From the NCBI GenBank assembly GCA_900317795.1, contig ONIF01000218.1, forward strand, positions 1 through 6,695: a DNA stretch of 6,695 nt, read 5' to 3'. Below are positions 1 through 5,425 of this stretch, piece after piece. Under the pieces are notes generated by a model. That model did not search any database. It saw only the letters and a program-made list of their open reading frames with translations, and was not told where the DNA came from. Position 1 is the stretch's first letter. Each line of letters opens with the position of its first letter. This DNA comes from an uncultured Eubacteriales bacterium (GTDB taxonomy: Bacteria; Bacillota; Clostridia; Oscillospirales; Acutalibacteraceae). A program made the translations under genes and the position numbers.

Positions 1-39
1 AAAAATATTCTTTCGGAAGGATTAAGGCTTTTAGCCTGA
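1..39 (+). CDS. tnpB: tnpB 3' end (partial, runs off left edge)
   Basis: Only the last 12 codons and the TGA stop (37-39) of an IS200/IS605-family TnpB are inside the window, reading KNILSEGLRLLA. The identification rests on the mirrored copy at 6627-6695, which matches it residue for residue except one (K here, N there) and extends upstream into the RuvC-III-like DRDVNAANN motif. TnpB is the RNA-guided nuclease carried by these insertion sequences. Whether the upstream part of this copy is intact cannot be seen. The conserved 3' non-coding tail follows directly. Confidence 0.75.
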   Translation, partial: KNILSEGLRLLA

Positions 40-148
40 TAAATAACGAGTAGGGACGGTTCAGCCCGATTTTACGCCTGTGGAGTTAGTAGGTTACGAG
101 GACGATGAAGCAGGAAGCCCATTGGCTTTAGACAATGGGTAGTTCACA
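1..148 (+). mobile_element. IS200/IS605-type element, right end (left copy)
   Basis: This is the tnpB 3' end plus about 109 bases of conserved non-coding tail. It ends in a subterminal hairpin: CCCATTG (118-124), an 8-base loop, CAATGGG (133-139), then TAGTTCAC. The stretch matches the reverse complement of 6518-6665 with 5 mismatches (left positions 3, 21, 70, 100, 101). Similarity stops abruptly after TTCAC(A), which marks the element boundary at about 147-148. A subterminal hairpin followed by a short cleavage tetra- or pentanucleotide, without terminal inverted repeats, is the known form of IS200/IS605 right ends. The left end and any tnpA lie outside the window. Confidence 0.8.
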
Positions 149-164
149 GGGTTGGAGGGTCAAG

Positions 165-191
165 CCTTCCAATAAAGGAGTTGTTGGAAGG
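165..191. promoter_or_regulatory. Inverted repeat, candidate operator
   Basis: CCTTCCAA (165-172) and TTGGAAGG (184-191) are perfect 8-bp inverted arms separated by 11 bases. The right arm overlaps the -35 element and the start of the promoter spacer for the downstream genes, so a bound dimer would block RNA polymerase. A natural candidate ligand is the HTH-containing product of 270-1907, by autoregulation, but that is inference. It could also act only as an RNA hairpin in read-through transcripts from tnpB. Confidence 0.45.
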
Positions 192-210
192 GAGGGATAT
201 GTGGTATAAT
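181..210 (+). promoter_or_regulatory. Sigma-A type promoter, extended -10
   Basis: A perfect TATAAT (205-210) is preceded by TGG, giving an extended -10 (TGnTATAAT), with TTGTTG at 181-186 as a -35 and an 18-bp spacer. It lies about 60 bases upstream of the first start codon and just beyond the IS right end, so it looks like the native promoter of the three-gene unit rather than part of the element. Confidence 0.7.
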
Positions 211-269
211 GAGAATGGAAAAGTGAAGCCAAACAGGGCTGTTTTCCATAACAAGGAGATGAAAAAGAT

Positions 270-1907
270 ATGGATACCAATGTATTGTCGGATATTTTTA
301 ATGAGCTTTTGAACGACAGCTGTTTTATTAAAGTGACCGGTGTCCCAAATATCAAGACAAATGCAGACGGTAAGGAATTTTTGAAGAAATACATAGAATA
401 TTGCCGTCAGATTGAAATCGATCGTCTTGTAAAAATAAGAGGTATGCTGGAGAGTCTTGGATTTGATGCGAGAAATTGTGCACAGGCAATTGCACAAAGA
501 ATAAAGGAAATGACAGAGGCCTGTCATACTGATTTGTCAGATGACGAAAAAGCTATTTTATGTCATGACAGCAATACGAAAGGCTATGATGCTGTGCCGA
601 ACTATGAAACGGTTCGTAAATGGTTATCTAAAAGCGGTGCCAGAAACCCAAGCCGCTGGTCTTTATATCAGATTGCCTTTGCTTTGGGTTTGCGTGCCTG
701 TTTCCCGAAAGATATTGATGATCCGACCATTGAAAACTACAAAGGAACCGTTAATTATCTTTTCAACAAGGTTTATAATCAGCGGTTTGTTACCAGAACG
801 GCACATGAACTGATTTTCATTTTCTGCCTGCTTCACGGGAAAAGCTACACGGATGCGCTGAAAATGTATTGTCAGTATAAAAAGGGGTATGAGGAAAGAA
901 TATCTGAAGGACAAGACACGTTTGTTGTTTTGGAAAATAACAGCACGCTGTTTTTTGTTTCAAAAGGCATCAATAACGACGAACAAGGATTTGTTGAAGA
1001 TTTGATTGTCCTGTCGCCCCTTTTGGAGGATGCGCATTCCTCTGTTTTCGGCAGACTCGAAGAATGGCGGCAATATTTTGAGCAGGATGAAACGACAGAG
1101 AATTTCAAAAATTATCCAAAAGGTAATTTGACGGTTGGAGAAAGTGTTTTCATCAGCAAGACACTGAAAAAGAATTTACAGCTTCTTGACAGCCGGATGA
1201 GGATCACGTCTGCCCTTTATGAACATCCGATGAATGCGGAAGATGAAAACCGACTGATTGATCAATTTGAGAATTTTGGTATATCGAAAGAGCTTTACCA
1301 GCTTTTGAAAGGCTATTGTGACTACAGTATAAGTGCCGAATTTGGAGAAGGCAGTCAGCCGTTCTTTTCTGAAATCATCGACGATGTGATGCTGACAGCC
1401 GAAGAAATCTTTGCCAAGAGAATCGAAAACGAAAACGGTGTTTCTGAATGGCGGATGGATATTTATCGGGAGCTGAGTCATAATCTGATTTATCGTGATC
1501 TGCGAAAAGCGGTGATCGTCACTCATTTCTTCCGATACTGGTCAAGCACGGATCGTGATGATGAACTGGATTATGATGATTATGTCGGCGAAATCAACGA
1601 AATCCTGACAGATTTGTTTTATCTGCCCCTGTACCTCAAAAACAGTTATGACTGCTTTTTTATGCTGTGTGCTAAAACAAAGGATCCTATCGGGACTTAT
1701 TACGCTGTTTTTAGGGAGATTTTTCATATCTATAAGCAGTATAACTATGGATTCATTTCTTCGGATAACTTTCCGAGCCGTGCATACTGTGAGCTTCAGG
1801 CCAGCGAATTGATTTACGATTATGACGCATTGATACCGCTTGATCAGTCGGCGGTTCAAAAGGAAATGTTGCAGGCTATACAGGAAATATCGAAGGGACA
1901 AAAATAA
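270..1907 (+). CDS. Uncharacterised protein with XRE-like HTH segment
   Basis: A 545-aa cytoplasmic protein with no signal peptide or obvious membrane segments. The ATG at 270 follows AAGGAG (253-258) with an 11-base spacer, so the start is well supported. Residues about 111-143 (NYETVRKWLSKSGARNPSRW onward, then LYQIAFALGL) resemble an XRE-type helix-turn-helix: a TVRKWL recognition-like helix, then an SxxxLxQIAFALGL helix. The next segment, about 155-205, is rich in aromatic and charged residues (NYLFNKVYNQRF, HELIFIFCLLHGKSY). The remaining 340 residues are mostly alpha-helical in appearance and match no family I recognise. It is the first gene of the unit, 64 bases ahead of the next. A regulator of the locus, or an accessory partner of the kinase-STAND protein, are both possible. 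The frame is intact, unlike the last gene of the unit. Confidence 0.85.
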   Translation: MDTNVLSDIFNELLNDSCFIKVTGVPNIKTNADGKEFLKKYIEYCRQIEIDRLVKIRGMLESLGFDARNCAQAIAQRIKEMTEACHTDLSDDEKAILCHDSNTKGYDAVPNYETVRKWLSKSGARNPSRWSLYQIAFALGLRACFPKDIDDPTIENYKGTVNYLFNKVYNQRFVTRTAHELIFIFCLLHGKSYTDALKMYCQYKKGYEERISEGQDTFVVLENNSTLFFVSKGINNDEQGFVEDLIVLSPLLEDAHSSVFGRLEEWRQYFEQDETTENFKNYPKGNLTVGESVFISKTLKKNLQLLDSRMRITSALYEHPMNAEDENRLIDQFENFGISKELYQLLKGYCDYSISAEFGEGSQPFFSEIIDDVMLTAEEIFAKRIENENGVSEWRMDIYRELSHNLIYRDLRKAVIVTHFFRYWSSTDRDDELDYDDYVGEINEILTDLFYLPLYLKNSYDCFFMLCAKTKDPIGTYYAVFREIFHIYKQYNYGFISSDNFPSRAYCELQASELIYDYDALIPLDQSAVQKEMLQAIQEISKGQK

Positions 1908-1932
1908 AGAGCAGAATCAAACTGCAAGGTTT

Positions 1933-1973
1933 ATACTATGGTTACCGAAACAAAAGAAAGGGGATCATAGTAT
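1933..1973 (+). promoter_or_regulatory. Inverted repeat enclosing the ribosome site of the second gene
   Basis: ATACTATG (1933-1940) is perfectly complementary to CATAGTAT (1966-1973). In mRNA the hairpin would pair the first two bases of the ATG at 1972 and hold the Shine-Dalgarno AAAGGGG (1957-1963) in a 25-base loop. It could dampen or regulate translation of the OB-fold-like gene. The arms are AT-rich and the loop is long, so stability is modest and this may be chance. Confidence 0.35.
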
Positions 1974-2493
1974 GTTCAAAATTAACGGAATAACGGCTTT
2001 TCAGGCAGTGGTAGAAAGTGTAGAGCGTTATAAAGTCTATTTCCGTCTGGAAGACAAAAGCCGAGGTCTGATGTATGCGTATGATTTGCCGGGTTATCAA
2101 GCGGATATGGCTTGTCTGTTTCAGGCGGGTCAGACCGTATATGTCCGCAAAAAAGAAATCCTTTACAAGGGCATGGCATTGGTCACGACAGAAGGATTGA
2201 CGGAAAACGACTTGTTGGAGCATATCGTTGGAGAAGAACGCATTGGCATAGCATACAAAACAGTAAAAGACGGTACTCTTGTGCAGTTATCCCCTTGTGT
2301 CAGTGTATTTCTTTGGCAGGTATACCTTTCGGAGAACACAAAAGTGATAGTGTCCGTACAGCAGAACAAAGCGGGTAAGATAAAACCTTACCTCAGCAGT
2401 GTTATTTATGACGATTACATAGAGGAAACTCCCATATTTACGCTGAAATATAACCCGATGGAGCTGCCGAAAGAAGCACAGCAGGCCGCATAA
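1972..2493 (+). CDS. Small protein with S1/OB-fold-like modules
   Basis: A 173-aa soluble protein. The ATG at 1972 is chosen because AAAGGGG (1957-1963) sits 8 bases upstream; a longer frame from 1840 would overlap the previous gene and has no such site. Residues about 8-66 follow the S1 motif rhythm: AVVESVERYKVYFRL (opening strands), RGLMYAYDL (the G-hihi-like strand), then FQAGQTVYVRKKEI, like the F-x-x-G-Q-x-V-x-V-x-V close of S1 domains. Residues about 90-148 may be a second, weaker OB-like module. S1 domains bind RNA or single-stranded DNA, so nucleic-acid binding is the best guess, from the pattern only. It lies between the HTH protein and the kinase gene, whose start follows its stop by 16 bases, so it is cotranscribed with the kinase gene. 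Confidence 0.85.
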   Translation: MFKINGITAFQAVVESVERYKVYFRLEDKSRGLMYAYDLPGYQADMACLFQAGQTVYVRKKEILYKGMALVTTEGLTENDLLEHIVGEERIGIAYKTVKDGTLVQLSPCVSVFLWQVYLSENTKVIVSVQQNKAGKIKPYLSSVIYDDYIEETPIFTLKYNPMELPKEAQQAA

Positions 2494-2497
2494 GAAA

Positions 2498-2504
2498 GAG
2501 GTGG
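2498..2504 (+). promoter_or_regulatory. Ribosome-binding site that decides the kinase start
   Basis: GAGGTGG (2498-2504), within AAAGAGGTGG, is a good Shine-Dalgarno match. It lies 5 bases before the GTG at 2510. The GTG at 2501 is itself part of this site and has no space for a ribosome, so 2510 is the better start. Confidence 0.6.
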
Positions 2505-2509
2505 AAACC

Positions 2510-4057
2510 GTGTTATTTACATCCGAAAGAAGCGAATTGCTTCGTGATACTGTATTGATGCTGGAGAATATCGAATGCCGTATTCTGGAAAAGCTCGGCG
2601 AAGGAACTTCCTGCATTGTTTATAAAGCACAAATGCCCATCTGTATAGATGGGCAAACTTTCGACAGAACGGTTGTTTTGAAAGAACTGTATCCCAAGGG
2701 GCTGGAGATTGCAAGAAATACAGACCATTGCCTTGTCATTCCGGAAGGTTCACAGGCTCTTTTTAATCAATATATGTCCCGTTTCAAAAGGGCTTGCCAA
2801 AGGCAAATTGAACTGCGAAACGATGCGGACATGACAAATGCTGCCACAGAGATTCAGCATATATACAGCCTGAACAATACGCTGTATTCCGTTATGGGCA
2901 TTGTGACGGGGAAATCTTACGAAAAAGAGCGTCCTGAAGACCTGAGAAAAATTCTGAATGTTGGTATGTCACTGGCGCATTATATTGCACGCTGCCATGA
3001 AAGGGGCTTTCTGTATCTGGACATCAAGCCGGCCAATATTCTTAATGCCGTACTTCCGGGGGATAATGTTGCTGTCCGGCTGTTCGATTTCGATACGGTG
3101 GTCACGAAGGGAGAAGCCCAAAAAGGGGATGTTTCCTATTCCGAAGGCTATGCCGCCCCTGAGGTAAAGAAAGCAAAACAAGGAACCGGAAGTTATGCCG
3201 ACATACGGGAACAATCCGATCTGTTTTCCATCGGTTCGGTGATCTTTGAGAAAATCATGGGCAGATGCTCACAGGCCGAAGACCATTCCAAGGGCAAACG
3301 GTGGGATTTCAGCCAGAATCCCTATCTGAGAAATGCTGTTCCACAGCTTCAAAAAGGCATTACAGAGCTTTTCAGAAAAACGCTGGCACGCAATCCAAAC
3401 AGCCGGTATGTATCTGCACAGGAATTGAAAGAAACATTGGAAAAGCTGATGAAGCTGGCTGACATCAGGGTTTTTCTGAAAAAACAGCGAATTGCTCCTT
3501 GTACGCCGAAAAGTATTTATATGACCAGAAAGACGGTTTTGTCTCAAATTGCCGAGAAACTAAAGGAATACCATATGTTGCACCTGTACGCCATCGGTGG
3601 AAGCGGCAAAAGCGAAACGGCAAGGGAATTCGCCCAGCAATACGCCGAACAGTATGACTTTATCCAGTCTGTTTTCTATTCCGGCAGCCTGAAAAAGACC
3701 ATCGCCAACCTTGACTTTGTGGGTCTGGAAGACAAAAACAGATTTGCACATACTGACGAAGAAATTGACAGGCTGTATAAATACAAGTACGGCCTTTTGG
3801 GTAATCAGTCTATGTATGGGGACAATACCCTGCTGATTATCGACAACTATGATTACAATGCTGACCCTGAATCAGAGGAGTATAAACAGAACATAACCAT
3901 CATTCAGCAGTTGAAAGACCTGCATATACATGTTTTATTCACCACACGGAGAAAGCCGTCCGACAGCACCAGATGTCTGGATTTGTCGAATCTGTCTCCG
4001 GAAGAACTATCGCATTGGTGGATGAAATCATCAAGGTGTCCTATTACCATACGATGA
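2510..4057 (+). CDS. Hanks-type Ser/Thr kinase fused to truncated NB-ARC/STAND NTPase (5' part of broken gene)
   Basis: The frame gives 515 aa from GTG 2510 (518 from GTG 2501). Kinase domain, residues about 25-310: glycine loop LGEGTSCIVY (29-38), ATP lysine in VVLKELYP (K58), catalytic loop YLDIKPANIL (D171, N176), DFD in place of DFG (193-195), AAPEV (215-219), and DLFSIGSVIFE of subdomain IX. All core catalytic residues are present; the HRD arginine is replaced by Leu, making it a non-RD type. STAND NTPase from about 340: P-loop AIGGSGKSE (K367), Walker B LLIIDNYD (441-448), sensor-like VLFTTRR (475-481), then CLDLSNLSPEEL as in NB-ARC proteins. The protein then leaves the family pattern (HWWMKSSRCPITIR) and stops at 4055-4057, because the frame shifts. 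The missing part continues in another frame from about 4018. If translated alone, the product would be a kinase with a truncated NTPase and no sensor. It would be cytoplasmic. Confidence 0.85.
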   Translation: MLFTSERSELLRDTVLMLENIECRILEKLGEGTSCIVYKAQMPICIDGQTFDRTVVLKELYPKGLEIARNTDHCLVIPEGSQALFNQYMSRFKRACQRQIELRNDADMTNAATEIQHIYSLNNTLYSVMGIVTGKSYEKERPEDLRKILNVGMSLAHYIARCHERGFLYLDIKPANILNAVLPGDNVAVRLFDFDTVVTKGEAQKGDVSYSEGYAAPEVKKAKQGTGSYADIREQSDLFSIGSVIFEKIMGRCSQAEDHSKGKRWDFSQNPYLRNAVPQLQKGITELFRKTLARNPNSRYVSAQELKETLEKLMKLADIRVFLKKQRIAPCTPKSIYMTRKTVLSQIAEKLKEYHMLHLYAIGGSGKSETAREFAQQYAEQYDFIQSVFYSGSLKKTIANLDFVGLEDKNRFAHTDEEIDRLYKYKYGLLGNQSMYGDNTLLIIDNYDYNADPESEEYKQNITIIQQLKDLHIHVLFTTRRKPSDSTRCLDLSNLSPEELSHWWMKSSRCPITIR

Positions 4058-5055
4058 CCGTCAAACTCGTTGCCATGCAGTCGGCTAAATACCGGAAACC
4101 TCTCAGCGAATACCTTGACATTCTGACAAAAAGCGGGCTAAATTCCGGCATCAAGGGCAGACTTACCAACGAAAAAGACGGGGAAGCCGTCACCATGTCA
4201 ACCGTGTATGAGCATATCAAAGCCCTGTTTGACTTTGAACATCTCAGCGAACCGCAGAAATATATCATGGTCAACGCTTGTTTACTGCCCTTATCCGGTC
4301 TGGAAACAGGTGTTTTCAGCGATTTTATCGGTTTATCCGGCGACTGCCTTAACCCCGATATAGAAGACCTTATTAACAGTGGCTGGATAGAATACGCCGA
4401 TACGGCCGAAAGTCAGCTGACCGCCGAAACCAAAATCACCCTGCACCCCTTGATTGGTGACCTTGTCCGCAACGAATTAAAGCCGGAAATGACAGAAGAA
4501 AAGTGCGGGAAGTTCTATGAGGCTTTCCTGAATCTGATTGATGAATGGGGCAACCTGAAAGCCAAAGGAAAAGATGGCCTTCAGCAAGAAAATAGGATAT
4601 ACGATCTATTTTCCAATATTTACGCAATATACGAAGATTATCACATTAAGGAAGCCATCAACTGTATAGTTATTTCTTCTGCCGGAATATTCGTCAAGCA
4701 TCATATGATTATCTCTGACGGTGCCATTATCTCGTATTTTGGCAACGCCAAGCAATTAGAAATTCCTGCCGATGTGACACACATCAGCAGCAGTGCTTTT
4801 GAGGTCTGTTCTACTTTGACACAAATCACCATCCCAGATAGCGTAAAAAGCATTGGAGATCGGGCTTTTGATGGTTGTTCTTCTCTGATAAAGGTCACAA
4901 TCCCCGATAGTGTGACGAGTATCGAATGGGGGACGTTTTCCAGTTGCACAAGCCTGACCTCCGTCACGATTCCCGATAGCGTGACAAGTATCGAAGAGTA
5001 TGCGTTTTGTGGGTGCACAAGCCTGACCTCCGTCATGATTGTATGCGTTTTGTGA
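3973..5055 (+). CDS. STAND NTPase ARC/winged-helix region plus first LRR units (middle fragment)
   Basis: The open frame from ATG 3973 gives 360 aa, but the first about 15 residues are only the off-frame reading of the preceding gene; homologous sequence begins near 4018 (VDEIIKVSYYHTMTVKLVAM). That segment resembles the NB-ARC helical region after the nucleotide-binding lobe. About 4200-4480 encodes a winged-helix-like ARC2 segment (IKALFDFEHLSEPQKYIM, LINSGWIEYA, ITLHPLIGDLVRNEL). A linker follows, then IISDGAIISYFGNAKQLEIP, the usual lead-in to BspA repeats, and LRR_5 units from 4762. The frame ends at TGA 5053-5055 because of the defect at 5040/5041. No Shine-Dalgarno precedes 3973. ATG 4054 overlaps the upstream stop as ATGA and could allow reinitiation. 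It is best read as part of the same original gene as its neighbours. Confidence 0.6.
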   Translation: MSGFVESVSGRTIALVDEIIKVSYYHTMTVKLVAMQSAKYRKPLSEYLDILTKSGLNSGIKGRLTNEKDGEAVTMSTVYEHIKALFDFEHLSEPQKYIMVNACLLPLSGLETGVFSDFIGLSGDCLNPDIEDLINSGWIEYADTAESQLTAETKITLHPLIGDLVRNELKPEMTEEKCGKFYEAFLNLIDEWGNLKAKGKDGLQQENRIYDLFSNIYAIYEDYHIKEAINCIVISSAGIFVKHHMIISDGAIISYFGNAKQLEIPADVTHISSSAFEVCSTLTQITIPDSVKSIGDRAFDGCSSLIKVTIPDSVTSIEWGTFSSCTSLTSVTIPDSVTSIEEYAFCGCTSLTSVMIVCVL

Positions 5056-5425
5056 GTGCACAAGCCTGACCTCCGTCATGATTCCCGATAGCGTGACAAG
5101 TATAGAAGAGTATGCGTTTTGTGAGTGCACAAGCCTGACCTCCGTCATGATTCCCGATAGCGTGGCAAGTATCGAAGAGTATGCGTTTTGTGGGTGCACA
5201 AGCCTGACCTCCATCACGATAGGCAACAGCGTGACAAGCGTTGGAGATTCTGCTTTTAAAGGCTGTTCCGCTCTTACGAGTATCATTCTTCCTGTCAGTT
5301 TGAAACATTTAGGCAACAAGGTTTTTGAGAACTGTATCTCTTTGAAGTGTGTTAGTATACCAGATCAATTAAGGTTAAAAGAAATAGGTGAAGGAATTTT
5401 TGATGGGTGTGTTTTATTATCTGAT
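4762..5425 (+). repeat. LRR_5 block 1: ten tandem 69-bp units, one truncated
   Basis: Units of 69 bp (23 codons) start at 4762, 4831, 4900, 4969, 5038, 5081, 5150, 5219, 5288 and 5357. The fifth (5038-5080) has only 43 bp. The consensus is IPDSVTSIEEYAFxGCTSLT, the BspA-type leucine-rich repeat, which builds a solenoid for protein or ligand binding. Units at 4969, 5081 and 5150 differ from one another by only 2 to 5 bases, and the 40 bases 5041-5080 equal the last 40 of the next unit, while outer units are strongly diverged. This points to recent tandem duplication or gene conversion in the middle of the block. Confidence 0.9.

Larger units (their letters stand above)
1..166 (+). ncRNA. TnpB omega-RNA (reRNA) with guide, left copy
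   Basis: In IS200/IS605 elements the guide RNA of TnpB is transcribed from the tnpB 3' end through the right end, and the guide is the flanking DNA just past the element. By that rule the scaffold here is within about 1-147 and the guide begins at about 148 (AGGGTTGGAGGGTCAAGC or a few bases either way). The scaffold is almost identical to that of the right-hand copy while the guide is different. The 5' end of the RNA is not determinable; it may start within tnpB upstream of the window. Confidence 0.55.

Noticed and set aside
128..527. Minus-strand open frames at 128-394 and 144-527
   Set aside because: They run antisense to the IS tail, promoter and start of the 545-aa gene, with no ribosome site or recognisable domains.
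1926..1940. TATACT at 1932-1937 as an internal promoter for the second gene
   Set aside because: No acceptable -35 lies 16-18 bases upstream (GAGCAG in that position).
1840..1971. Upstream extension of the 173-aa gene to a start at 1840
   Set aside because: It overlaps the end of the previous gene in another frame, has no ribosome site, and gives a basic, low-complexity N-terminus. The ATG at 1972 with AAAGGGG is far better.
4008..4057. Programmed -1 ribosomal frameshift
   Set aside because: No X-XXY-YYZ slippery heptamer in the overlap, and residues expected between the two NB-ARC segments seem to be missing, which points to a deletion.
4900..5218. CRISPR-like array
   Set aside because: Repeats are contiguous 69-bp coding units with 23-residue protein periodicity and no spacers.
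4756..5319. 187-aa minus-strand open frame with internal repeats
   Set aside because: It is the antisense shadow of the 69-bp LRR units; the repeat length is a multiple of three, so an open antisense frame is propagated. No ribosome site or known family.
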